A DNA stretch of 64,000 bases from Thereva unica (taxonomy: Eukaryota; Arthropoda; Insecta; Diptera; Therevidae): contig OX465281.1 in assembly GCA_949987705.1 (NCBI GenBank), positions 156,936,393 through 157,000,392 of the forward strand. Direction: 5' to 3'. The notes beneath the pieces were generated by a model. The model was not told the origin of the DNA, did no database searches, and saw only the letters and a program-made list of their open reading frames with translations. Below, piece by piece: positions 32,101 to 43,754 of this stretch. Both the position numbers and the translations under genes were made by a program. Within the stretch, counting starts at the first letter, position 1. Every line of letters begins with the position of its first letter.

Positions 32101-32839
32101 CTCGTAGATGGGGCATTATAACGGCCGCTGTGTTCTCCGACAAGCACTTTATTTGCATGGATTACGACATTGAAATCGGGTGTGCCTAGTGGAACGCTCT
32201 CCATAGCAGTTTTGAAAGACTATATGTAGCTGTTATGGGAATGTAACATATCTTGTAGAGATCTTACCAAACCACTATCAATTGGCTGTGCGACACTGTT
32301 ACATCGCGTAGATGCTTGTGTTTCTGGATCAGAGATAAAATAAATTTGCAGAAATTTATGATCATCGGGTTGATATGGTAGCAAGCTCCCTGCTAAATGA
32401 TATACTTGCCCCTGAATTTTAAATGTAGGCATAAAACCCCGCTCAACAACCTGCGTACTCTTAAAAGAGGTCATTTGAAATGCGTTGTTATATCGGCGTA
32501 TATTGCGCATGAATTGTTTAGATTTAGGATGGTCACCCGTAAGAAAAGAGTGTAGTGGTTCGGGTGGAGGAAGAATTTCCTCTAATTTTACTTTACCCTG
32601 TAAACAACACATACCTTTAGATTCATCCTTCCATTTTAAAGCAGAGCAATATTCACAGACCACAGACATTGTACCTATTAAAACGACAGGATCATCCTTG
32701 TATTCAATAGAAGAATCGTAATTCATGGCAGAATTAACTTTATTTGACCACAAATTAAGAGCTTTCATGGACCTGCGTTCAGACAATTCTCTGGCTCTCT
32801 GATATCTATGTCTATCCATGTCACGACTAAGACGAACTT
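29163..32839 (-). pseudogene. Helitron-2 RepHel, main part
   Basis: In order on the minus strand: a zinc-like region with CEYCSALKWKDESKGMCC (about 32650-32590), conserved LHSFLTGD and HLAGSLLPYQP blocks, then a helitron-like N domain with QLVILPSSFTGGPRYMHEKS (about 31660). The HUH motif LPHVHLL follows near 31340, then the linker (29886-31067) and helicase DAPGGTGKT near 29840 through DFRQILPVV near 29470. Frameshifts fall near 32220, 32030, 31735, 31480, an A-run near 31245, and an A8 run near 29908. A 51 bp LINE tail is inserted at 30841. The product is truncated and inactive. Confidence 0.88.
30841..30891 (-). mobile_element. 51 bp LINE 3' tail inserted in Helitron-2
   Basis: Helitron-1 reads straight through this point; here a T20 run is followed by about 30 bases. 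On the minus strand this is a short GTGACTCTAGTCTTTCACAT segment plus poly(A), resembling the 3' ends of the LINEs at 10589 and 60659. It keeps the reading frame open, adding K residues. This is a severely 5'-truncated target-primed insertion. Confidence 0.75.
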
Positions 32840-34840
32840 TGTTATGACCTAAAAATAAAAATAAAAAAAATTAGTAGTGCAGTTAGGAAAAGTAGGGACA
32901 ACTTACCTGTTCAATTGTCCTTGAACTATGATACTGCTGATCCAACTTCATTTCAGGTGAATTCCACGGTGCTATAAGGAGCCAGCTATGGGAACGCTCA
33001 AATAGAGGCCCGCTCTTAGGATAACCGATCCGAGGAAGCAGCAGATGATCCCTCACCCACCCTATCACGGCGACTGTTCCTGGAGGGTAGCCTAGAGGAT
33101 AAATAAATATAATTAGAATTATACTAATAGATACAAAGATATTATAAGTTAATGCTTACCCTGAATTAAATTTTGGCACTGTAACTCGAATTATAAGACG
33201 ATGCACGATCGGAGCGATGGTCCTAACCTCGTCCACTTTAAATTAACGATTTCTCTCAAAACTTCATATTCCTGACAAATCTAAGGTACGATCTGGCCTG
33301 ACCAGCACACAGGGCGTGCTCCAACGTTTACGAATTTTAAATTAAGATTCTACCCCGGGACTTCCTAAAATGTGGCCAAGGGCTGTCAAGTCCCACTTTT
33401 AAAACCATCTTATAGGCGAGCCCGAGCCTTGAGAATTTTCCCGGAGGTATAAAAGGGAATCCCAGGCCCCAGCACACATTTTGGTAAACAAAATTGAAAA
33501 TTAATACCCGAGTAAAAATAAAATAAGGGCATTTGGCGGGCGTTGGGGCAAACGACGGGCAAATGACGGGCGTGGAATTTTAAACCATTTTTTATGATGG
33601 TCTTTCAAGGGGCAAAAAAACGGCGACTTGGCTTTTCAAGGGTCAAACGACGGCCGTAGAGTTTTTAATTTTTTTAGGGCGAGCACAGATGGGCAAACGA
33701 CGGGCAAATGACGGGCAAACTTGAACAAAAGATTTCAATTTCCGAGAAGGCCTTATAGAGGCCATAAAAATGCCAAATGCATAAAGCGTGATTTATGTAT
33801 TTTTCTCGTTATTTCTCGCTCGAGTAAAAATAAATTTTGGCCTTTTGACGGGCGTGATGGCCCGGCCATATGGCGGTCAAATGACGGCCCGTTGCAGGAC
33901 AGTACGGCCATTCGGGGGGCGATTGACGGTCGAATGAGGGCTTCTCGGTTCCAAAAAAGGCCTTTCGGGGGGCGATTGACGGTCAAATGAAGGCTTTTCA
34001 GTCGCAAAAAAGGCCTTTCGGGGGAAAAGCCCTCGAAAAGCCCTCATTTGACCGTCAATCGCCCCCCGAATGGCCTATTTTGGAACTGAAAAGCCCTCAT
34101 TTGACCGTCAATCGCCCCCCGAATGGCCTTTTTTGGAACTGAAAAGCCCTCATTTGACCGTCAATCGCCCCCCGAATGGCCTTTTTTGCGACTGAAAAGC
34201 CCTCATTCGACCGTCAATCGCCCCCCGAATGGCCGTACTGTCCTGCAACGGGCCGTCATTTGACCGCCAAAAGGCCGAAATTTATTTTTACTCGGGTAAT
34301 AATAGTATATTACCGATTCCAAGCGGCTAAACCGGATTGGAATGTGCGCTGGAAAACAGGAAATAGGGGGCATTTCCCAATAAAAGTCGGGCCGCTGGAG
34401 CGGTCAGGCAGTCAAAATTTTTCGATGTACTAGAGAGTGTGAAGGTGTCAGTGAAGTTAATCAGTAATTAGTTGAAGCAATTGTGGAAGAAGATCAGGAT
34501 CACCGGTGGAGCACCAGTGGATATCAGTTAGTATCGATTATTGGTATTAATAGTTTCTTGAAATTTTTTTTTACTGTTTTGAAATTTTTACACGTACCGA
34601 AATATATATATGTATATATATTATATTATAAAGCGTGAAGTGTGATTTACGCAAGGAAGAAAGTCAGGGAAGTTTAATAAAGAAACATTATAATTTTTCT
34701 TTAAAGTTGTGGTTCTTTTTATTATTGTCTTATTGTGTGTCCGGTTCGTGGACCTTAATAACCACGTGGCGCCCTCCGAATACATAGTACACGTGAGCCC
34801 ACACCTAACCGCTGAGTTGCCGGCAATTTAGCGCGTAACA
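32840..34840 (+). repeat. Gypsy 5' LTR (with MITE insertion)
   Basis: Runs from TGTTATGACC to GCGCGTAACA. Without the 790 bp MITE and one TA it is about 1.2 kb, the same as the 3' LTR. An AATAAA followed by T-rich sequence near 34676 could be the polyadenylation signal. A ~40 bp segment near 34470-34510 is absent from the 3' LTR. Confidence 0.9.
33507..34296. mobile_element. 790 bp TA-flanked foldback MITE in the 5' LTR
   Basis: The ends CCCGAGTAAAAATAAA and the inverse TTTATTTTTACTCGGG are flanked by TA, and the 3' LTR at 42918 is the empty site. The interior is GC-rich. Four direct units of about 54 bp (34030-34235) carry CATTTGACCGTCAATCGCCC, and inverted copies lie at 33890-34020. A second terminal-like CTCGAGTAAAAATAAA at 33818 suggests a smaller element nested in, or giving rise to, the larger one. 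Confidence 0.88.
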
Positions 34841-35816
34841 TTTTGGTGCTTTCTATTAGTAGTTGGTTTGAATTTTTTTTCTCGGATGTCAAGTCGAAAT
34901 GTCAAACCATTTTTACATTTCAAATAGACAGGAAAATTGAAAGGATAACTCTTCATTTGTTATATAAGGTGTACTCTATTTTGTTGTGCTGATTAATTTT
35001 TTTTTTTAGGAAATAATTTCATTAAAAAAAAGGGGGGGGGGGGAAATAATATTTTGGTGAAATTGTGGGAAAAAATCATTAAGATATTCGGACATTTTGA
35101 AAAAAATCAACACTCCCACAGTGAATCAAAATACACTCCGTCGGGGCGGTGATCTCAAGGTGGATGAACTTTACGCAACAGTGAATGTTGCCCGGAGCAG
35201 GTTACGGAGGAGATAGCAACAAGTTGAGAGACAGACGTGTGAGACAAGTGTTGCGAGAGAAGTGTGGTTTTCAGGGAAACAAGTTGATAAGCAACCTCGT
35301 GGGTCTTGATAAAGGGCGAATAGAAATTTTGTTACGGTTACTCATTGTTACCCATTGTTTATCCTCCATTCACTGATAATCCGATACATCTTTTTTTGGC
35401 ATTTTGCTCCTTCCCAGCCTTCTTCCCTTCTCGATTTTTTTTCGTTGTTTTAGATTTTTTTATTATTTTATTTTAGATTTTTTTTTTATTATTTTATTTT
35501 AGATTTTTTTTAGTAGTTTTCACAACACAAAATCACCTCGTTGTTTTATGCACTAGTCGATTTTCGCGCAATTCACAACAATTTGACATTTCTACAACAA
35601 TTCCCATTTCCACTTCGTAGTGGAAGAGCAATCAAATTATTAACCCGAACTATATTTATCTTTAAAATATATTTTTTTTTGACCACGTCAACTAAGCACA
35701 GAACTTACAGCACTTTCTGATAAATAATTTAATTGCACTTCCATTACGATTGAGGCACAGCGACCACTATACAGGCACGCGATCAACACTGATCGTAAGA
35801 TAGTACCGGTGGCGTT
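34841..35816 (+). other. Gypsy leader region
   Basis: The LTR is followed by TTTTGGTGCTTTC, where a primer-binding site starting TGG is expected; the tRNA cannot be named with confidence. The rest includes a G-run near 35030 and three T-rich direct repeats around TTATTTTAGATTTTTTT at 35455-35515. A short open frame at 35185-35376 has no recognised motif. Confidence 0.5.
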
Positions 35817-36011
35817 TTGAATCAATGGATTTCGATAGATCTCAATGAGAGCGAATTGAGGGGAATCAGGAATCTCTGGGCGGAGGAGAAATTCATTTAT
35901 GAAAATTTATCGGCAGTTCACTCGAGCAATATTACCCAGTTGTTAGCACTGGCAAATCAGAACAGAATTCATCGGGCATTGTTAGATTTTGACCCAGTAA
36001 CCCAATTTTAA
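35817..36011 (+). pseudogene. Short ORF ahead of Gypsy gag (unknown)
   Basis: A 64-residue open frame contains ESELRGIRNLWAEEKFIYEN. Its composition is protein-like, unlike the surrounding T-rich DNA. It may be the N-terminal part of gag in another frame, since gag-like sequence resumes 100 bases later. No domain is recognised. Confidence 0.35.
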
Positions 36012-36070
36012 GTTACTTTTCCTGGTTGTGGATTTCGAGTGTATTATTCTTTGTGGGATAATGGCTGGCT

Positions 36071-38709
36071 TTGGTTTTGTTTTTCTTTTGGGCGAAACTG
36101 GGAAGGACATTAAATATGGAAATTAATCGATTAAACCAGGAGGAATTAGGGTATGAGATGGCCATCAGGGGGCTGCCCATTGGGAAAGTGGACGATATGA
36201 GGACAGCCTTACGGGCAGCTTGGAAGGTGGAAAAAGAGTGTGGCCCAACCCTAATAGAACCGTATCCTTTTTCATATGAGGATGACTTGCAGGCGCTACG
36301 TAAAAAGTTAGCCGAAATAAATCTTCTTCATGGATCGTTCCAAGGGGATGCGGATTCCGGCGAATATAAGAAACTGTTTACGAAAATCGAGTGGGCCCTG
36401 GCAAGGATGAATCGTATGCAGGTGGAAGACGAAGACCAGAAGAAGGAGAAAACCGGTATCAAAGCGGAATTAATTGTGCTCTTAGGTTTCCTCCAACTTA
36501 ACCCTAGGAGGTTCAACCAGGTCTGTGCAGACCTTTTGCATATAAACGTGCGCATAACTTTTTTGTTTTGCGTATCAGCGAGGAATCCGTCCATGACTTC
36601 CTAGAAGCATCTACGGCGAATACAATGAACGCAAAATCAGACCGCTTATTTGTTTGTGTTAGGGTTTATTCGTGTTAACAAACAGAATGGCTCATACGGT
36701 ACAAGCAGGTCTGTGCAGACCTATGTACGGTACGAATGGTTTAGCAGGCGATTGAAGTCGTTTGTTGACTTGTATGTGTGTAGAACGTGTGTGTAGAACG
36801 TACAGGTTGGATAGAGCACAGGCAGCTTTTGAATTGTAATACTTTTTGAAGTGCAAACATAGGAAGTGAATTTATACCAAAACCAAAGGTAAATATTGCT
36901 TATTTTTTATTTGTGATATAAAGGGTGTATTAGCGAAAATGTCGAAAGGCCTGGCTGTGGATAGATCTTGGATAGACCAACCAAAAATCGTGTGAGGGAA
37001 AGGGGGGGGATCATAACGATTGATCTGCTAGGACGTTTGGAAACTTTTTTGGTAGAGGTTTACATATTACTCTATGTTTTTGTAACCCTATTAAATATTT
37101 GCATAAATAAGGCAGCAATTTATGCAGAATACTCCCAACTATCTAAAACTGTAAAAGTCAAGGGGTCAACCCACCAACATCCAGAGTTATGAGTCATCAA
37201 AGGCAAATTTTGTTTTTTTTTCACTAAAATTTCCACTTCAACCACCTTTTTCTCCAAAAAGTACGAAATTAACCAATATTTTTTTTTACAAAATTGGAAA
37301 ATTTAGACAATTTCCTATGAAAAATGTCTAACAACTATTATGCTACGACCTTTACTGTTGAAGTTATTAGAATTTTTAATGGTGACATTTGCTCTATTTC
37401 GTCCCTTTTTTAGTACTTTTGCACCTGAGTTTTGTCGAAAAGTACCAAATAAACACCAAACAAGGCCAATTTTCTCATTAAAATTTACCACTAATACTAT
37501 AAAACCACTAAAAAGCAGCGAAAAACTAGATTCCATTGCATTTTTTGCAAAAAACCGGTGTGTCAACAGCATTCTCATGCCAGGTACGCGTGCCTTGAAT
37601 ACCGTCCGTGTCTAGCCCATATTTTCTTACATTATTTTCTAACTAAATTATTTCCTAGAATATATAAAAATATATGTTTATTGTTCATCTTGTCTTTTTC
37701 CTAGCATTAAACACATTTAAACATACTTTTATGACACCTGCCTACGTATTCCCATACAAATCCCATATAGGTCTGCGCAGACCTAGTTGTACTAGTTAGC
37801 GCCAAAAATTCCCTGAACCTCGTAGGGTTAAGGCGGACGGGGAGGATGACGAGGACGATTCTTCAGATGCTGCCGCGGAGCTGTCCATTCCAGCCACAGT
37901 GATGACGAGCCAAATTCATAAATGGGGCATCAGATTTTCAGGAGAACAGGGCCAATCGGTGAATTCATTCTTGGAACGAGTTAATGAGATGGCCGAAGCT
38001 CGCGGCATTAACAAAGGACAGCTGTATCGTGCCGCTCTGGACTTTTTCAGTGACCGCGCATTGATCTGGTACAGGGCGTACAAGGACTCATGCCATTCTT
38101 GGAACGACCTGGTCAGGGAATTAAGGAAAGAATTCCTACGCCAGACTATGATGACCGTTTGTTGGAAGAAATACGCAGAAGAACGCAGGGTAGGGACGAA
38201 GCAATCGGGCTGTGCTGTGTAAAAATATGTTCTCCCGGCTGAGCGACCCCCTTTCCGAGGACCAACAGATGAAGATCTTAAAGAGGAACATCCACCCCTT
38301 TTATCAGACTCAAATTGGACTGATGGAAGTGGACTCCATTAACCGCTTGGTACAGCGGGAACGTCAACTAGAAGCCGTGAGGACCTCAGCAGAAGCTTTT
38401 ATTCCGCCTCCGTCAAAGCGTAATCACACCTTATTGGAACTAGACCTGGCATATGTGTCGAGTGGAGCGCCAGGGATTGCGGCCGTGCATTGGAATGATA
38501 ATAGTGCGAAGACAGGTAGGAAGTGTTTTAGGTGTGGTCGTACGGGGCATCTGGCGAGACAATGCCAGGGAAGGAGATGTTTCGGATGCGGAACACCGGG
38601 TACCATTCGTCCACAATGCCCAAGGTGCAACCAGAGAACAGAGGCCGCGACACCAGGTGATCAACAGCCCAGACCAGAATCGGGAAACGACCAGGGAGCC
38701 CGAGCCTAA
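36071..38709 (+). pseudogene. Gypsy gag, split by a piggyBac-like element
   Basis: Gag forms the particle. The N-terminal piece (from about 36116) has a SAP-like stretch, EELGYEMAIRGLPIGKVDDM, then a helical region with EIEWALARM-like sequence. After the 1.3 kb insertion (36502-37827) the retrotransposon gag domain follows, with INKGQLYRAALDFFSDRAL and SWNDLVRELRKEFLR (37900-38130). A frame change occurs near 38200. The zinc knuckle CFRCGRTGHLARQC lies near 38525. The second, CFGCGTPGTIRPQC, has lost its histidine. Inactive as it stands. Confidence 0.85.
36502..37827. mobile_element. 1.3 kb piggyBac-like non-autonomous element
   Basis: TTAA lies on both sides (36498-36501 and 37828-37831). 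The ends CCCTAGGAGGTTCA and the complement of CCCTACGAGGTTCA form a 14 bp inverted repeat with one mismatch, and gag reads on across it. Three copies of the palindrome AGGTCTGTGCAGACCT (one with CG at the centre) lie at 36520, 36707 and 37770, a likely transposase-binding arrangement. No transposase motif is seen. Confidence 0.88.
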
Positions 38710-38738
38710 ACGGCGGGTCGGGTAGTCCCAGTGACGCC

Positions 38739-41700
38739 GTGGAATATGGTAAGAGCAACGAGTCGTCGTCAGTAGAAGATGGAGAAGAAGAGCACATATT
38801 CATGGATTATCTCTTCGATACCAGTGAGAACGATGTGCGTCCCCACCTTAGGGTGGACGTTTTTGGGGTAACATTCCGTGCGCTACTAGATTCAGGGGCG
38901 ACGAAGACTGTCATAGGCGGACCAGGCTGGGGAAAATTTAAACGGATGGATTTGAAGGTCAAGGCGGAAACGAAATCAACAAGGTTAGCAAATGGGACAC
39001 CTGTTGAGATTATAGGCGTCGTAACCATCCCAATCGTATTGGAAGGTAAGGAGGTCTTGATAATTCCGGAACTACCACACTACTTAATACTAGAGATTGA
39101 TTTTTGGAAGGAGATGCGCATCCTGACAGACTTTACGGACGATAGGTGGCGGTTCGGCGATGTAGAGACGGAGATACACGTGAACGCGTTGGAAGGTAAA
39201 TCAAAGCTATCACCGGAGCAGCAAGGAGAGTTGGAAGGAGTGGTCGACGAGGCAAAGGGTAAGATGGGGACCAAATTAGGTCGCACCAACATGGTGGAAC
39301 ACACTATCGAAACCGAAGCGACTCCCATTAAGCAGCGTTACTATCCCGTGTCACCCGCAATGCAGAAGATAATCAACGAGCAGCTAGATGAAATGTTGAA
39401 CGCAGGGGTAGTAGAACCATCTAATAGTGCTTGGTCTTCACCGGTAGTCTTGGTCAAAAAGAAGGATGGGAAGTACCGGTTTTGCGTGGACTTCCGGAAA
39501 TTGAACAAGGTAACCAAGAAGGACGCTTATCCCCTACCATTTGTGTCAGCCACTCTCGATAAACTACGTGACGCGCGGTACCTATCGTCGTTAGATATTA
39601 AGTCCACGTTCTGGCAGGTGCTCATGGCGGAGAAATCAAAGCAGTATACGGCCTTCACCATCCCAGGTAGAGGACTGTTCCAGTTTAATAGGATGCCTTT
39701 CGGACTCTCGAATTCCCCAGCTACTTGGCAGCGCTTAATCGATAGGGTGCTAGCAGGAACATTAGACGACCGAGTTTTTGTCTATCTGGACGACGTAATT
39801 ATCGTGACTCAAACTTTCGAGGAGCATAAGCGAGTGTTACAAGAAGTCCTAGACAAACTTTGGCAGGCGGGCTTGGTGATTGAGAAGTGTGAATTCTGTA
39901 GGGAGGAGCTGAAGTACCTCGGATATATAGTGGGAGAAAATGGGTTACAAGTAGACCCGGAAAAGGTGAAGGGTATTTTAGACATTCCAACCCCAAAGTC
40001 AGTCCCCGAGGTAAGGAGGTTCATAGGTATGGTATCCTGGTATCGACGGTTTGTACCAAATTTTGCCACCCTGATCGCCCCAATTACGGAATTACTGAAA
40101 AAAGGTCGCAAGTTGCTATGTTAGCCTTCCAGAAGGCTAAAGATAGACTGGTGAGCGCACCCATTTTAACCTGCCCGAACTTTGAACATCCATTCATTAT
40201 CCACACGGATGCCTCAGGTTACGGACCCAGAGCCGTTCTTACCCAACATCTCGATGGTCAAGACAAGGTTGTTGCCTACCTCAGTAGATCATTAAGTCGC
40301 CCGGAACGCAATTACTCCACCACGGAGCGCGAGTGTTTGGCAGTGCTTTGGGCTATCGAAAAGTTGCGACCCTACATCGAAGGGACCAGGTTCATGGTAG
40401 TAACGGATCACGCATGGCTGGTATGGTTACATAACCTAAAAGACCCTACAGGACGTTTGGCCAGGTGGGCGATTAGGCTCCAACAGTATGATTTCGAGAT
40501 TATTCACAAGAAAGCTAAGGAGCATTTACTGCCAGATCTACTATCAAGGTCAGTCCCCATCGTAGAATGTATCAATGAGGAGGTTTCTAAGACAGCAAAT
40601 GGTACGAGCGGATGGTCACTCAAGTACGAGAGGATCCAAGTCGTTTACCAAACTGGAAGTATGAAGACGGAAACCTGTGGAAACATGTACGAACGAAATA
40701 TCCGGAGTTGGTCGGAGAAGAAGCCAGTTGGAAGAGAGTTATCGCAAAACCAGAACGGAAGAAGGTCATGCTGGAGGCACATGATACCCCAACGGCGGGA
40801 CATGGGGGAGTCAGGAAGACTTACGATCGGCTTGCGCAACGAGTTTACTGGCCGAAGATGAAGAGTGATGTCTTGACTTATGTTAAGCGTTGTACGGTCT
40901 GCCAGTCAACCAAGCCAGAGCGCAAGAAGGTTAGCGGCCTGATGTCGCCGAGGGTAGTGGAAAATCGACCCTGGGAATGTATTTGCATAGACCTTATAGG
41001 CCCACTACCTCGTTCCACCCGTGGAAATAAATACATTCTGACCGTTGTTGATTATTTTAGCAAGTTCCCTTTAGTTTTCCCGTTGCGATTTGCCACCGCC
41101 CCTCCCATTTGTCGTATCCTAGAAGAACATGTTTTCCTGGTCTTTGGGGTACTTAAGTTATTAGTTTGTGACAACGGCCAACAGTTCAAGTCGGGAGCAT
41201 TTAAGGCCCTCAATGACGAGTACGGTGTAACCATCAACTACACTGCATTTTATCATCCTCAAGCCAACCCCACAGAGCGTATGAACCAGAACATCAAGTC
41301 TATGCTCCGCGCCTACGTGGCGGACAACCATCGTGTATGGGACTCATATTTGGCCAAGATAGGATGTGCCATCCGCACGGCGACTCACGAAGGTACAAAA
41401 TTAACACCCTACTTCATCAACTTTGGGAGAGAGATGACAACACGCGGCGACGAGAAACAATTATTAGCTCAACAGGAGGATCGGGGGGAAACGCGTGCAA
41501 AAGCACTGGAAGAGGTCCGGAAGGATGTCAGGGAGAGTTTGAATAAAGCAGCGGAAGTCGCCAGCCATGGTTATAACCTCAGGAGGAGGGATCAGAGGTT
41601 CTATGCGAACGACTTAGTTTGGCGGAAGAACTACGTATTATCAGACGCCGCTCAATACTTCAGTGCAAAGTTAGCTCCGAAATACATTGGACCATTCACG

Positions 41701-41817
41701 GTAACAAAGGTATTGTCGCCTTGGACGTACCACCTGAAAGATCAGGGAGGCAAGGACGCCGGAACGTGGCACGCGAAAGACCTGAAACCTTATGAGCATT
41801 CCACTCCACCCGGTTAA
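38739..41817 (+). pseudogene. Gypsy pol: protease, RT, RNase H, integrase
   Basis: Protease has LLDSGATKTVIGG (near 38885). RT has FCVDFRKLNKVTKKDAYPLP, SSLDIKSTFWQV, FNRMPFGLSNSPATWQ and the catalytic VYLDDVII (near 39780). RNase H starts with FIIHTDASGYG (near 40195) and has YSTTERECLAVLWAIEKLRP. Integrase has the HHCC zinc motif ending RCTVCQ (near 40900). The DDE residues are in CIDLIGPL, LVCDNGQQF and NPTERMNQN. Frame changes fall near 40110 (between RT and RNase H) and near 40610 (between RNase H and integrase), so pol is broken although each domain is well preserved. RNase H GPRAV stands where GxGAV is usual. Confidence 0.92.
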
Positions 41818-42243
41818 AAATAGCATGGGAAATTATGATTGAATTATTGCTGGTAGATGATTTTTATTGTGATTTTAAAGTAGTTGCGAATTGGAATTAG
41901 GATGGATCATTAGTATTATGTGAATTTAAAGTTAGGATTAGTCTTTATGGTAAGGATTCGAAACTTGGATTAGTTACCTTATGAATTTGGAGTTAAAAGT
42001 TAGTTATCGGATGGATTCGAAGTTAGGATTAGTTTTATTGTATGAAATTGAAATTTGGATCTTTATGAATTTGAAGTTATCACTAGTCAATATTACGTGG
42101 ACTCACAGTTAGAATGAAGTATCTGAAGGAAATATAACTGAGATTAGTTATGGCATATGAAGTATGAAGTTAGTTTAAGGGTACGTTATAGGCGGGTTTT
42201 ACTCAGAGATTTCTTGCGAAATCTCTCGAAAGAAGGGGAGGTT
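41818..42243 (+). other. Gypsy 3' untranslated region and polypurine tract
   Basis: No env-like ORF follows integrase. Repeating words such as GAAGTTAGGATTAGTT at intervals suggest degenerate short repeats. The purine-rich GAAAGAAGGGGAGGTT at 42228-42243 directly precedes the LTR and is the likely polypurine tract. Confidence 0.7.
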
Positions 42244-43449
42244 TGTTATGACCTAAAAATAAAAATAAAAAAAATTAGTAATGCAGATAGGAAAAGTAGG
42301 GACAACTTACCTGTTCGTGCCGTCCAATTGTTCTTGAACTATGATACTGCTGATCCAACTTCATTTCAGGTGAAGGCCACGGTGGTATAAGGAGCCAGCT
42401 ATGGGAACGCTCAAATAGAGGCCCGCTCTTAGGATAACCGATCCGAGGAAGCAGCAGATGATCCCTCACCCACCCTATCACGGCGACTGTTCCTGGAGGG
42501 TAGCCTAGAGGATAAATAGATATAATTAGAATTATACTAATAGATACAAGGATATTATAAGTTAATGCTTACCCTGAATTAAATTTTGGCACTGTAACTC
42601 GAATTATAAGACGATGCACGGCTGCTCCGATGGTCCTAACCTCGTACACTTTAAATTAACGATTTCTCTCAAAACTTCATATCCCTGACAAATCTAAGGT
42701 ACGATCTAGCCTGACCAGCACACAGGGCGTGCTCCAACGTTTACGAATTTTAAATTAAGAATCTACCCCGGGACTTTCTAAAATGTGGCCAAGGGCTGTC
42801 AAGTCCCACTTTTAAAATCATCTAATAGGCGAGCCCGAGCCTTGAGAATTTTCCCGGAGGTAGAAAAGGGAATCCCAGGCCCCAGCACATATTTTGGTAA
42901 ACAAAATTGAAAATTAATAATAATAGTATATTACCGATTCCAAGCGGCTAAACCGGATTGGAATGTGCGCTGGAAAACAGGAAATAGGGGGCATTTCCCA
43001 ATAAAAGTCGGGCCCCTGGAGCGGTCAGGCAGCCAAAATTTTTCGATGTACTAGAGAGTGTGAAGGTGTCAGTGAAGTTAATCAGTAATTAGTGCACCAG
43101 TGGATATCAGTTGAAACAAATAATTTTAAAGTTAGTATCGATTATTGGTATTAATAGTTTCTTGGAATTTTTTTTTTACTGTTTTGAAATTTTTACACGT
43201 ACCGAAATATATATATATATGTATATATATTATATTATAAAGCGTGAAGGGTGATTTACGCAAGGAAGAAAGTCAGGGAAGTTTAATAAAGAAACATTAT
43301 AATTTTTCTTTAAAGTTGTGGTTCTTTTTATTATTGTCTTATTGTGTGTCCGGTTCGTGGACCTTAATAACCACGTGGCGCCCTCCGAATACATAGTACA
43401 CGTGAGCCCACACCTAACCGCTGAGTTGCCGGCAATTTAGCACGTAACA
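42244..43449 (+). repeat. Gypsy 3' LTR
   Basis: Runs from TGTTATGACC to GCACGTAACA, 1206 bp. It matches the 5' LTR apart from the MITE, small substitutions and two short indels, and gives the empty site for the MITE. Confidence 0.92.
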
Positions 43450-43754
43450 ACTTCACGTTCAATGGATGATTCTCTAGCTCTCTGTGACCTATGTCTATCC
43501 CGGTCAAGGCTAAGACCTATTTCACGTTCAATGGAGGATTCTCTAGCTCTCTGTGACCTATGTCTATCCCGGTCAAGACTAAGACGTATTTCACGTTCAA
43601 CAGACGTTTCTCTATTTCTTCTCGAGGAATTACTTTCTCTTCTATTAGCCAGTCTGATTTCTTCTTCTTCTTGGCTTTCATCATTAAGCCGTAAAAGTTT
43701 TCTTCTTGCATCCCTGGAACTACGACCTAAATTTGGACGACTTCTTCGCGGCAT
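43450..43754 (-). pseudogene. Helitron-2 RepHel N-terminus
   Basis: From a start at 43754 the reading begins MPRRSRPNLGRSSRDARRKL and becomes an R/S/E-rich segment. A ~63 bp unit encoding DRDRHRSQRARESSIERE is tandemly repeated, and the next copy lies beyond the Gypsy insertion at 32839. Such charged tracts are common at Helitron protein N-termini and may bind nucleic acid. The frame upstream stays open to 43832, but the MPRR start is more plausible. Confidence 0.75.

Larger units (their letters stand above)
32840..43449 (+). mobile_element. Gypsy-type LTR retrotransposon, 10.6 kb
   Basis: Paired LTRs begin TGTTATGACC and end CGTAACA. The flanks ACTT (32836-32839) and ACTT (43450-43453) are a 4 bp target duplication. 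The element sits in the N-terminal coding region of Helitron-2, on the opposite strand. Gag, protease, RT, RNase H and integrase follow in Gypsy order. No env-like reading is present after integrase. Later insertions sit in the 5' LTR (33507-34296) and gag (36502-37827). The LTRs are very similar, so the insertion is not very old. Confidence 0.92.
29163..43754 (-). mobile_element. Helitron-2, split by a Gypsy element
   Basis: The minus-strand coding region runs from a start at 43754, is interrupted by the Gypsy element 32840-43449, and continues to 29163 within the helicase. The 3' part (helicase motifs V-VI and the terminal hairpin) is missing. Unlike Helitron-1 it keeps the Rep N-terminus. 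Comparison with Helitron-1 gives empty sites for several insertions. Confidence 0.85.

Noticed and set aside
37340..37615. ORF inside the TTAA-flanked element as a piggyBac transposase
   Set aside because: It has no DDD-type transposase motif and is only 91 codons.
41818..42243. env-like gene after Gypsy integrase
   Set aside because: There is no signal peptide, no membrane segment and no open frame of adequate length; only short degenerate repeats and the polypurine tract are seen.
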